A DNA stretch of 64,000 bases. Origin: an uncultured Bacteroidia bacterium (lineage in GTDB: Bacteria > Bacteroidota > Bacteroidia > Bacteroidales > F082). Positions within the stretch are counted from its first letter, which is position 1; the number at the start of each line of letters is the position of its first letter. The notes beneath the pieces are model-generated. The model was not told the origin of the DNA. It searched no databases and saw only the letters and a list, made by a program, of their open reading frames with translations. Positions 43,732 to 52,324 of this stretch are shown piece by piece. Location of the stretch: positions 1 through 64,000 of the forward strand of contig CACZZO010000006.1 in the NCBI GenBank assembly GCA_902785755.1. Direction: 5' to 3'. Position numbers and translations under genes: made by a program.

Positions 43732-44550
43732 ATGGAACTTAATCTGAAACGACCCATAGCCTTTTTCGACCTCGAAACCACAGGCTTGAACACTTCGCAC
43801 GATCGTATTGTGGAGATGAGTGTGCTGAAAATCAACGTGAACGGCGAGGAAGAGCAACGCGAATGGCTGCTCAACCCCGAAATTCCGATTTCCGAAGAAT
43901 CCACTTCAGTGCATGGCTACACCAACGAAATGGTGGCCGACAAGCCCACATTCCGCGAAAAAGCCAAGGAAATCGCCCAATTCATCGGCAATGCCGACCT
44001 CGCGGGCTACAATATCTTGAAATTCGACCTTCCTCTTTTGGTGGAAGAATTCCTCCGCGTCGATTACGACTTCGACCTCAAAGACCGTGGCTTCATCGAT
44101 GTGATGAACATTTTCATGAAGATGGAACCCCGCACGCTGAAAGGCGCTTACCGGTTCTTCTGCCACGCCGAATTGGAAGGTGCTCATGGTGCGATTGCCG
44201 ACACCAAAGCCACTTACGATGTGCTTCGCGCCATGCTTGATCGTTACCAAGGCGTTGATTTTGAAGACGCTAAGGGAAACAAATCGCAAGGACCGACCAA
44301 CGACATGAAGCAGTTGGCAGATTTTTCGGCCCACCACAAAAACGCCGACCTCTCCGGCCAAATCATCTTCGACGATGAAGGCAAGGAGGTCTTCATGTTC
44401 GGCAAATACAAGGGCCGGCGCGTGGAAGACATCTTCCGCAAGGAGCCGCCTTATTACGACTGGATTATGAAAAACGACTTCCCGCTCTACACGAAAAAAG
44501 TGGTGACGGCCATCCGTTTGCGCATGGGCGGAAAGAAGGTAAAACATTGA
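43732..44550 (+). CDS. DnaQ-like 3'-5' exonuclease
   Basis: 272 residues of the DEDDh family. Exo I is FFDLETTGLNT (Asp and Glu), Exo II is LAGYNILKFDLPLL, Exo III is HGAIADTKAT (His and Asp). Length and the extra C-terminal region (about 175-272, with FMFGKYKGRRVEDIFRKEPPYYDWI) match Bacteroidota exonucleases labelled PolC-type/epsilon. It could proofread or repair; it need not be the polymerase subunit itself. Confidence 0.9.
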   Translation: MELNLKRPIAFFDLETTGLNTSHDRIVEMSVLKINVNGEEEQREWLLNPEIPISEESTSVHGYTNEMVADKPTFREKAKEIAQFIGNADLAGYNILKFDLPLLVEEFLRVDYDFDLKDRGFIDVMNIFMKMEPRTLKGAYRFFCHAELEGAHGAIADTKATYDVLRAMLDRYQGVDFEDAKGNKSQGPTNDMKQLADFSAHHKNADLSGQIIFDDEGKEVFMFGKYKGRRVEDIFRKEPPYYDWIMKNDFPLYTKKVVTAIRLRMGGKKVKH

Positions 44551-44555
44551 AAGCC

Positions 44556-45167
44556 ATGAAGATTATCTGTATAGGACGCAATTATTTGGCGCACATCAAG
44601 GAACTCGACAATGCCCTCCCGACCGAGCCGATGTTTTTCATGAAGCCCGAAACCGCGCTGTTGCCCGAAGGCGAGCCGTTTCCTTATCCCGATTTCAGCA
44701 AGGAAATCCATTACGAGACGGAATTGGTGCTACGAATCTGTAAATCAGGGCGCAACATTGCCGAGCAAGACGCACAATTTTATTATGATGCCATCACCGT
44801 GGGCATCGACTTCACCGCCCGCGACCTCCAAAGCCAATGCAAGGCCAAAGGGCATCCATGGGAAATCGCCAAGGCTTTCGACTATTCCGCACCTATCGGC
44901 AAATTCAAGAAAATCAGCGAATTGAAAAACCATGCCGACATTTCCTTCGGCATGAAACTCAACGGCAATTGGGCGCAACAAGGTCACAGCCGCGACATGA
45001 TTTTCACCTTCGACCGCATCATTGCCCATGTTTCGCGTTTCGTCACTTTGCAGGAAGGCGACCTTGTTTTTACCGGCACTCCGCAAGGTGTTGGTGAGGT
45101 GCATGTGGGGGATGGGTTGGAGCTGTTTTTGGAGGGGGATGGAGTGTTGAGGTTTGTCGTGAAGTGA
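44556..45167 (+). CDS. Fumarylacetoacetate hydrolase-family protein
   Basis: 203 residues. Family features are CIGRNYLAHIKEL, MFFMKPETALLP, IHYETELVLRI (metal-binding Glu pair), VGIDFTARDLQ, HPWEIAKAFDYSAPIG and FTGTPQGVGEV. These match the small FAHD1-like acylpyruvase/oxaloacetate decarboxylase type. It follows the exonuclease after 5 bp. Start chosen at the ATG. Confidence 0.93.
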   Translation: MKIICIGRNYLAHIKELDNALPTEPMFFMKPETALLPEGEPFPYPDFSKEIHYETELVLRICKSGRNIAEQDAQFYYDAITVGIDFTARDLQSQCKAKGHPWEIAKAFDYSAPIGKFKKISELKNHADISFGMKLNGNWAQQGHSRDMIFTFDRIIAHVSRFVTLQEGDLVFTGTPQGVGEVHVGDGLELFLEGDGVLRFVVK

Positions 45168-45196
45168 AAACATTGGGATTGGTTTTGGAAAAAGTG

Positions 45197-45204
45197 TACT
45201 TTTG
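45197..45204 (+). promoter_or_regulatory. -7 box for the defence-type island
   Basis: TACTTTTG followed by CAGG, 25 bp before the ATG at 45229. It is the only clear promoter seen before the island genes. Confidence 0.6.
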
Positions 45205-45228
45205 CAGGCAATAATCTCCATTCGGTGC

Positions 45229-45633
45229 ATGAACACAGAAAGCCAAAACATAGAGTTCAAGGAATCTTGGCGGCGTGGAATTGAAAAGATTTGCACGCTT
45301 TGCAAGAACTACGGAATTCCCGAACCCGAATACATCGTGCATCCTGGCGATATTATGCTTAAATTTCGCGCTGTTGCAAGGATAGAAAACCATACAGAAA
45401 ACCATACAGAAAACCATACAGAAAACCACAGGAGACTTTCTCGTTTGCAACGTGAAATTCTCGTCAAGGTACAGGAAGATCCTTCCTATACAAGAAGCCA
45501 ATTGGCTTCTATGATTGATAACGCTTCTCTCGGTGGTGTGATTTCTGCCTTGTCACGACTTCAGGAATTAGGCATCATCCGCCGCGTAGGCCCCGACAAG
45601 GGCGGACATTGGGAATTGCTTCAGCAATCATGA
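45229..45633 (+). pseudogene. Internally deleted AlbA_2/HATPase-type transcriptional regulator
   Basis: 134 residues. It starts MNTESQNIEFKESWR, the beginning of an AlbA_2 domain, but jumps directly to RGIEKICTLCKNYGIPEPEY, the end of the ATP-binding (HATPase_c_4) region. It finishes with a winged helix. About 300 residues present in full-length relatives are missing in frame. A four-unit (ENHT) tract lies before the wHTH. The frame is open, so a mini-regulator consisting mainly of the wHTH may still be made. It stands at the head of the island. Confidence 0.7.
45384..45431 (+). repeat. 12-bp tandem repeat AGAAAACCATAC x4
   Basis: Four consecutive units, the last with one or two changes. They encode ENHT repeats. 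The unit is a multiple of three, so copy changes would alter length but not frame. Confidence 0.9.
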
Positions 45634-45687
45634 ACACCTATTTACAAAAACAATGTCGTGAATAAATCATCAACGAATGAACAAACT

Positions 45688-46557
45688 ATGAATACAAACT
45701 TCACATTTTCAGGGCACGAATCATTTCCTTGCAAGTCGTTGTGGCTGAAGAAGGGGTATGATTTTTATGCGGCCCAAAAAGACTTCAATTCACCCGATGC
45801 TGTTGTTGAATTAGGAGTAGGGAAAAATATGGTCGCTGCAATTCGATATTGGTATAAAGCCTTTGGCTTGAAGAGTGAGGATGAAAGAATAAATTGGATT
45901 CCTGATTTTCTGTTTGATGACAAAGACGGCAAAGACCGTTTTATGGAGGATTTGGGGACTTTGTGGCTGCTCCATTTCCTTTTGGTATATTCCAATATTG
46001 CCTCTATATACAACCTGTTTTTTGTTGATTTCCAAAAAGAACGCCGCAGGTTCGACCGAAACCAAGTGTTGACCTTCGTAAAAAGGAAAACCCAAGAAGC
46101 GGGGAAAGAGTACCAGTTCAATGAAAACACGGTGAAGAAAGATATTGGCGTGCTGTTGCAGAACTATTGTCTTCCCCGAAATCCTCAATCAAACGAAGAT
46201 TTTTCGACACTTTTGATGGATTTGGATTTGTTGAGGCAGAAAGAAAAGAAGGATGAACACGACGATGACAAGGCATATTACTTCAATGTCGAGGGAAAGA
46301 AGAAAGTCAGCCCCGAAATATTCCTCTTTGCGATTCTGATTTATAAGGATGCCGAAGACAACACCATTCCTTTCGATTTGCTCCAAGAAGTAGGCTTGAT
46401 ATTTTGTATGACAGATTTGGAATTGATTGATATGTTGCGATTGTTGTCGGAGAAGTATTCCGCAAGTATGGCATATAGTGATGTGGCGGGAATTAGGCAG
46501 TTGCAAATAACCCAACAAATTGACCCAAAGGTTTTAATCGAGCAGTATTATGAATGA
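45688..46557 (+). CDS. DUF4007-family protein (SspB-like)
   Basis: 289 residues from MNTNFTFSGHESFPCKSLWLKK, the hallmark start of DUF4007. The following LGVGKNMVAAIRYWYKAFGL and the C-terminal QQIDPKVLIEQYYE also fit. To my knowledge the nickase SspB of SspABCD phosphorothioation systems carries this domain; that link is from memory. The GTG at 45658 would add ten unlikely residues. The end overlaps the following P-loop gene by 8 bp. Confidence 0.78.
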   Translation: MNTNFTFSGHESFPCKSLWLKKGYDFYAAQKDFNSPDAVVELGVGKNMVAAIRYWYKAFGLKSEDERINWIPDFLFDDKDGKDRFMEDLGTLWLLHFLLVYSNIASIYNLFFVDFQKERRRFDRNQVLTFVKRKTQEAGKEYQFNENTVKKDIGVLLQNYCLPRNPQSNEDFSTLLMDLDLLRQKEKKDEHDDDKAYYFNVEGKKKVSPEIFLFAILIYKDAEDNTIPFDLLQEVGLIFCMTDLELIDMLRLLSEKYSASMAYSDVAGIRQLQITQQIDPKVLIEQYYE

Positions 46558-46771
46558 CACCTTCAACTTATCGGCCAATATTGAAAACGGCTTTCTGGCA
46601 GAGAAACAGTATGTTGTAACCCCAAATGTTAGAAAGGCCATCCAAAGTATATTGAAAGATTTCCATTCGGGAATCCATTCGTTCACCATCATTGGCTCAT
46701 ACGGGACAGGCAAATCAAGTTTCCTGTTGGCGTTGGAATCTGACTTGGATGCCAAAACAAAGCAAGTATGA
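46550..46771 (+). pseudogene. P-loop ATPase truncated just after Walker A (SspC-like position)
   Basis: 73 residues: FNLSANIENGFLAEKQYVV, then HSFTIIGSYGTGKSSFLLAL with a complete Walker A, then a stop after DLDAKTKQV. There is no Walker B, sensor or rest of the ATPase fold; relatives in this position next to DUF4007 are normally much longer. The stop overlaps the HNH gene's ATG by four bases. Best read as the 5' stub of a large ATPase gene whose remainder was replaced. Confidence 0.7.
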
Positions 46772-47820
46772 CTTTACCCGATAGCATAAAACCCTCTGTA
46801 ACTCGATTGTCGCAGGTTTTCAAAAACACGACGGCTACATACAAGTTCTATTGGTTTGTGGCCCTGCTTGATATTGTGGTGAAAGAGCGGAAGACAAAAA
46901 TGTCGTTTTGGGAAATCATTGCTGGAATGGTGGCGGAGTCTTGGTATCCGATTCACTATTTCAAACTCTCATTCGGCAAATCGGATTCTTTGTTCGACAA
47001 ATCGCTTGAAATCCAAAATACGTTTCAGATTTCAATTGAATCCGACAAAGAAAGGATTAAGAAGTATTTGCTTGAAAATCTGAATGAAACAAAGCGGTTT
47101 CTGCGCGTTTTCACTATCAATGTACCTTATCGTTTTTTGTCGCCTTGGATAAAATACACTTACGATGATGATGTTATTGCCAAATCGCAAAGGCTTGAAA
47201 ACAATTGTCTTTATGCTATTTATGGCGAAGAGATTGTAATCAATGACAATTGGGTTGACTATCTGACGGAACACTACAGCATTTTGCGTGATTTCATTTT
47301 CTGGAACTTGACCGAATTTCTGCAAAAGCGCAATCCCAATGTCCCCGATGTCCCGTCAAAACTTATCAAGCCGATTCAACGTGATTCGCTGACGAAACAG
47401 CGTCAGTATTGGAACACCTATATCGAGATGGTTGGAAGTTTAAATTGCATATATACTGGTAAACAGATATTTGCGAGACAATATGACCTCGACCATTTCG
47501 TTCCGTGGAGTTTCGTGTCGCACAATCTTTTGTGGAATCTGATTCCTGCCGATTCGAGCATCAATTCATCCAAAAGCAACAATCTTCCGCCGTTGGAAAA
47601 ATATTTGCGACCATTCGCAAACGTTCAGCAAAATGCGATAAAAACGCTGTTTAATAAGAATCCGAACAATACCCTTTTGGAAGATTATCTGATTGTTTAC
47701 GATTCTGTTTCCGACTTGGTAAAACTCTCTGAACCTGATTTTTACAATGTTTTTAGACGAACCTTTTCGCCGATGGTGCAAATAGCGGAAAATATGGGTT
47801 TCAAATATTGGCAGCAATGA
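46768..47820 (+). CDS. HNH-endonuclease-domain protein
   Basis: 350 residues. An N-terminal region without recognised domain (about 1-210) is followed by an HNH core: CIYTGKQIF, YDLDHFVPWSF (Asp242, His243), then LLWNLIPADSSINSSKSNNLP. This is the D-H/N/K-N form used by HNH_4-type nucleases. It overlaps the ATPase stub and the next gene by four bases each, so it is translated with them. Likely a DNA nuclease of the island. Confidence 0.8.
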   Translation: MTLPDSIKPSVTRLSQVFKNTTATYKFYWFVALLDIVVKERKTKMSFWEIIAGMVAESWYPIHYFKLSFGKSDSLFDKSLEIQNTFQISIESDKERIKKYLLENLNETKRFLRVFTINVPYRFLSPWIKYTYDDDVIAKSQRLENNCLYAIYGEEIVINDNWVDYLTEHYSILRDFIFWNLTEFLQKRNPNVPDVPSKLIKPIQRDSLTKQRQYWNTYIEMVGSLNCIYTGKQIFARQYDLDHFVPWSFVSHNLLWNLIPADSSINSSKSNNLPPLEKYLRPFANVQQNAIKTLFNKNPNNTLLEDYLIVYDSVSDLVKLSEPDFYNVFRRTFSPMVQIAENMGFKYWQQ

Positions 47821-48689
47821 ACAAGGTCAAAAACAATCCTCATTTGACAGCCAAGGAACGGACAACGATTTCGTTTCCCACTCGTTGGCTCAAACAAAGC
47901 AACCTTCTGAAAGGCGAGATTTTGGATTTTGGCTGTGGATTTGGTTTTGATACGGACGAACTTCAAAAGGAAGGTTTCAATATTGTGGGTTATGACAATT
48001 ATTATCGACCCGAATACCCGACAAAGCGTTTTGACACCATCATTTGCAATTATGTTCTGAACGTGCTCGAACCCAATGAGCAGGCAGAGGTGCTGATGGA
48101 AGTTTCGGAACTGCTAAAACCAACGGGGACAGCCTATTTCGCTGTTCGCCGCGATTTGAAACACGAAGGTTTCCGCATCCACTATGTGCATAAACAGCCA
48201 ACTTATCAATGCAATGTGGTCTTGCCGTACAAAAGTGTATTTTCTAACGAGAACTGCGAAATCTACGAGTATCGGCATTTCAACAAGCGGATGCACAGAC
48301 ATAAGCGCAACGACACTATAGGATGCCCATTTTGCAACCTTAATCCGAAAGTGGGATTGGTGTGTGAATCAGCCACCGCAGTGGCCTTTTTTGATGGCTA
48401 CCCAGTGAGCAAAGGCCACACGCTGATAATCCCCAAACGTCACGTTGCAAGCTATTTCGACCTTACAAATCACGAGCAGCAAGCATTGTGGTTGGTGGTA
48501 AACCACTGCAAAAAACTATTGACAGAGCGTTTCCATCCTGACGGATTCAATGTTGGCATCAATGTAGGCGAAGCCGCTGGACAAAGCGTTTTTCACGTTC
48601 ATATTCACTTAATTCCGCGTTATAAAGGTGATGTTGAGAACCCGAAGGGCGGAGTGAGAGGGGTTATACCAAAAATGCAAAAATACTAA
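47817..48689 (+). CDS. Methyltransferase-HIT fusion protein
   Basis: 290 residues. The N-terminal class I methyltransferase fold has motif I EILDFGCGFGFD near 36-45, then YDNYYRPEYPTKRFDTIICNYVLNVL. A C-terminal HIT domain begins with CPFCN and has the catalytic histidine triad HVHIH at 260-264. A full methyltransferase plus a nucleotide hydrolase/transferase in one chain suggests handling of a modified nucleotide or a nucleotide second product. Substrate is unknown. Confidence 0.82.
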   Translation: MNKVKNNPHLTAKERTTISFPTRWLKQSNLLKGEILDFGCGFGFDTDELQKEGFNIVGYDNYYRPEYPTKRFDTIICNYVLNVLEPNEQAEVLMEVSELLKPTGTAYFAVRRDLKHEGFRIHYVHKQPTYQCNVVLPYKSVFSNENCEIYEYRHFNKRMHRHKRNDTIGCPFCNLNPKVGLVCESATAVAFFDGYPVSKGHTLIIPKRHVASYFDLTNHEQQALWLVVNHCKKLLTERFHPDGFNVGINVGEAAGQSVFHVHIHLIPRYKGDVENPKGGVRGVIPKMQKY

Positions 48690-48710
48690 TCTGGATAAGA
48701 AGTTAAAACA

Positions 48711-49814
48711 ATGAATGTCAGACATATATTAGGTATTTCCGGCGGTAAGGATAGTGCGGCATTGGCTATCTATATGAAGCAGAATTATCCGAAATTGCCC
48801 ATAGAATACTATAATTCGGACACGGGATGCGAATTGGCGGAAACCGAACAACTGATTGAACGGCTTGAGGCATATCTTGGCAAGGAAATCAAGCGGTTAC
48901 GGGCGGCTGAAACCAGTTCGGAGCCAACACCTTTCCATCACTTCCTGAAAGCGGCTGGCGGTTTTCTCCCTTCGCCACAAGCCCGTTGGTGTACCCAAAA
49001 GATGAAACTCGCCGAATTTGAGCGCTATGTGGGCAACGACTTGGCCATTTCGTATGTCGGAATCCGTGGCGACGAGGACAGGGATGGCTACATTTCCACA
49101 AAACCTAACATTCAGGCCATATTCCCTTTCCGTAGAAACATTTGGAGCATCGATGTCATTAGCAAGTTTTTGGGCAATGACCATTTGGACCAAATCGTTT
49201 CCTTGTACGATATTATCTGCCCGAATGACTTCGTGCGCGAAGAGGTGATGGAAATAGTCAGGAAGCCTATCACGAAGCAGTTCTACTACTCCAAGAAAAT
49301 GAACGCCTTGCTCGATTATGATGTCAAGATGTTCAACCAGGCCGTGTTTGCTTTCTTGAAAACGACGGATTACCCTGTAGGGCAATTGGACGAGTTCCCT
49401 TTGATTGAAAACACGGATGTGCTTGTCAAAGACGACATTTTCAATTTGTTGCGCGAAAGCGGCGTGGGTGTGCCTGCCTATTATGAGGAAATCCCGTTTG
49501 AAGTGGACGGGAAGCAAGGAACATATTGCCGCAGTCGTTCAGGCTGCTATTTTTGCTTTTTCCAACAAAAGATAGAATGGATTTGGCTGTATGAGCAACA
49601 TCCTGACCTTTACGCCATAGCGATGGAGTTTGAGAAAGACGGCTACACTTGGAACCAAGGCGAAAGCCTTGCCGACCTGTGCAAGCCTGAACGAGTTCGT
49701 CAAATCAAACTTGATATAATCAAACGCCAAGAAGAAAGCCGCAAGCAAAGCAAAGGCACGACGCTTGTGGATATTCTTGGGGATGATATGATGTGCGCAA
49801 ATTGTTTTATTTGA
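48711..49814 (+). CDS. PAPS-reductase-like adenylation/sulfurtransferase protein (DndC/SspD-like)
   Basis: 367 residues. PP-loop motif SGGKDS at 10-15. Cysteine clusters RWCTQ, CRSRSGCYFC and MMCANC could bind an iron-sulfur cluster, as DndC does. In DndC/SspD such proteins activate DNA with ATP and insert sulfur. No cysteine desulfurase (DndA/SspA) is in the window; a host IscS could supply sulfur. Phosphorothioation is inferred, not shown. The TGA stop overlaps an ATG of the helicase frame (TGATG). Confidence 0.82.
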   Translation: MNVRHILGISGGKDSAALAIYMKQNYPKLPIEYYNSDTGCELAETEQLIERLEAYLGKEIKRLRAAETSSEPTPFHHFLKAAGGFLPSPQARWCTQKMKLAEFERYVGNDLAISYVGIRGDEDRDGYISTKPNIQAIFPFRRNIWSIDVISKFLGNDHLDQIVSLYDIICPNDFVREEVMEIVRKPITKQFYYSKKMNALLDYDVKMFNQAVFAFLKTTDYPVGQLDEFPLIENTDVLVKDDIFNLLRESGVGVPAYYEEIPFEVDGKQGTYCRSRSGCYFCFFQQKIEWIWLYEQHPDLYAIAMEFEKDGYTWNQGESLADLCKPERVRQIKLDIIKRQEESRKQSKGTTLVDILGDDMMCANCFI

Positions 49815-52084
49815 TGCTTTAAGAGGTAACATTTCCAGCACACCGCCATTTCAAGTCGCGGACAGAGTGGGAGCCGATAGGTTTCTTCTCCGATTGCCTG
49901 TGCAATGCCACGCAGTTCGATTTGATGCTGGGCTTCTTTTCCTCTTCCGCAATCAATGTATTAGCGGATGGCTTTGCTTCTTTCCTCTACAATGGCGGTC
50001 GAATGAATCTGATTGTAAACGACATCCTTACCGAACAGGACAAAGCCGCCATTGCCAACGGCAAACTTGATACGCCAATCCCATTTTTCGACATCAGCGA
50101 CATCGAGAAACTCAAAAACACTTTGTCGGAGCGTGATGTTCACTTTTTCGAATGTCTTGCGTGGCTAATCCGTAACAACAGGCTTGAAATCAGAATCGTT
50201 GCACCCAAAGATGGCATCGGCATTTCACACACCAAAACAGGCATTTTCAGTGACGGCGTGAACAAAGTCGGCTTCGATGGCTCTTGCAACTTCTCACGTT
50301 CAGCATTGATTGACAATATCGAAAGCCTCACGGCTTTTTGCGACTGGGACGGCAACCCTGCATCCGCCACAATAGACAAAATCAAGGGCGAATTTGAACT
50401 CGTGTTTGGCGGCAAAGACGAGAATGTCGTTTTTGTCCCAATCGACAAAGTGAAAACCCGTATCGTTGAATCCTTCAAGTATAAGGAACTGAAAGATTTG
50501 CTGGAAGATGAGTACAGAATCATTCAACAGGACATTGTCAACAAAACCTTGCCCAAGTCTGTGATAAAGGCATTGGACAAAGCCAAAAACAAGGTTGAAA
50601 TCGAGATAGAGAAAACCAAGAAGCAAGGCGAAACCATTGAGCCTATCGACTTCGGCAAGCCCCGGTTCCCCTACGAATCAGGTCCGCGAGAATATCAGAA
50701 ACAGGCATTTGAAAACTGGAAAGCCAACAACCAAAAGGGGCTTTTCGCTATGGCGACGGGTACGGGCAAGACTATCACTTCGTTGAATTGTTTGTTGGAG
50801 ATATACAAACGGAATGGTTATTATAAGGCAATTATTCTTGTGCCGACTATTACGCTTGTCGAGCAATGGGAAATTGAATGTAAAAAGTTCAATTTCGGCA
50901 CCATCATTAAGGTTTGCTCAAAATACAACAACTGGAAATCGGCAGTTGCCAATCTTCGCTTGCTCGAAATGACAAACGCCGACAACGATTTGTCTTATAT
51001 CATCATATCCACTTATGCTTCATTCGTCCGCTCAAATGTGTTTTTGGAATTGAACCAATTTCCCAGAAACAAACTGCTGTTTATCGCAGACGAGGCTCAC
51101 AATATGGGCGGCGGATTGATGTCCCAACGTTTATCTGACATAAAATACTTGCGCCGCATAGGGTTGTCGGCGACGCCCGAAAGACAGTTTGACGATGCAG
51201 GCAACCGCAGACTGATGGATTTCTTTGGCTGTGCCGACAGTTACACTTTCGAATATTCAATGGCTGAAGCCATTCAGAATGGGGCTTTGTGCCGATATTA
51301 CTATTATCCACACATTGTTCGCCTGACTGAAAACGAGATGACTGAATATGTTGAACTTTCAAAGAAGATTGTCAAAATAATGGGCTTCCGTGACGATGAA
51401 AGCCAGGAACGATTGAAAATGCTTTTGCTGAAACGCAAACGCATCATTCACAAAGCCGCCAACAAGTTATCCGCTTTTCAGGAGATTGTTCGGCAGCGGA
51501 TGGAAGAAAAAGGCAGTCTGAAATACACGTTGGTCTATGTTCCCGAAGGCAACAAGCCCGATAATTTCGAGGCTGATATTTTCGACCATTCCGACACCAT
51601 CGCGTCTGACCCCGAAACCGAACATCTGATAGACGATTTCACTCGCATTGTCCGTGATATGGATTCCCATATCATTGTCCGTCAGTTCACTTCCGAATCA
51701 GCCGACCGTGATGCAATGCTCAAGGGTTTTGCCGATGGCAGCATTGATGTTCTAACGTCAATGAAGTGTTTGGACGAAGGTGTTGATGTACCGCGAAGCG
51801 AATTGGCTATTTTCTGTGCAAGCACGGGCAACCCGCGCCAATTCATTCAACGTCGTGGGCGCGTTCTGCGAACACACAAAGACAAACGTTTCGCCATCAT
51901 ACACGATTTGATTGTCATTCCTGACAATGTTTTTGACGAGGAGTGTTACTCGTTGGAAAAAAGTCTTGTCGAAAGTGAGTTAAGGCGTGTCCGTGATTTT
52001 GCCTTGTTGTCGGAGAATCTGAATGATACCGACAACGAACTCCAAGATGTTTTGAATCATTATAATCTATCCATATTTAATTAG
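49814..52084 (+). CDS. PLD-like/DEAD-box helicase with a stop at codon 3
   Basis: The ATG at 49814 overlaps the previous stop, and reads M L stop (TAA 49820-49822). The same frame then continues open as EVTFPAHRHFKSRTEWEPIG and FFSDCLCNATQFDLMLGFFS, the conserved beginning of this helicase family. So the first codons are intact apart from one stop. The next possible starts are TTG/ATG at 49922/49925, which drop about 36 conserved residues. Beyond this the gene is complete: a PLD-like N-terminal domain, Walker A ATGTGKT (about 313-320), DEAH-type IADEAHNMGGG, and helicase-C QFIQRRGRVLR. 757 codons in all. Confidence 0.75.
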
Positions 52085-52090
52085 AGCAAT

Positions 52091-52324
52091 ATGAGTACCT
52101 ATCAAACCAATGACGATAAGATTTTGCAGGCTGTGATTGCTGATGAGCAACTTGTCAATTTCTATAGCTATAACCCCAATGATTACAATTCAATATCTGA
52201 TGCTTTGGATTCTGATGTTGCCGTAATCCAAGCCATTGCCCAAATCATCAATCGAAATGAGCAAAAGGCCACTGAAAGGGAAATCTACAATGAAGTCAGT
52301 AACTTTCTAATAAAAAGAATATGA
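52091..52324 (+). CDS. Small protein of unknown function in the island
   Basis: 77 residues, MSTYQTNDDKILQAVIADEQ..., no recognised domain, acidic with a helical look. It follows the helicase by 6 bp, and its stop overlaps the start of the DndD-like gene by four bases. It may be a regulatory or structural subunit of that ATPase. Confidence 0.7.
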   Translation: MSTYQTNDDKILQAVIADEQLVNFYSYNPNDYNSISDALDSDVAVIQAIAQIINRNEQKATEREIYNEVSNFLIKRI

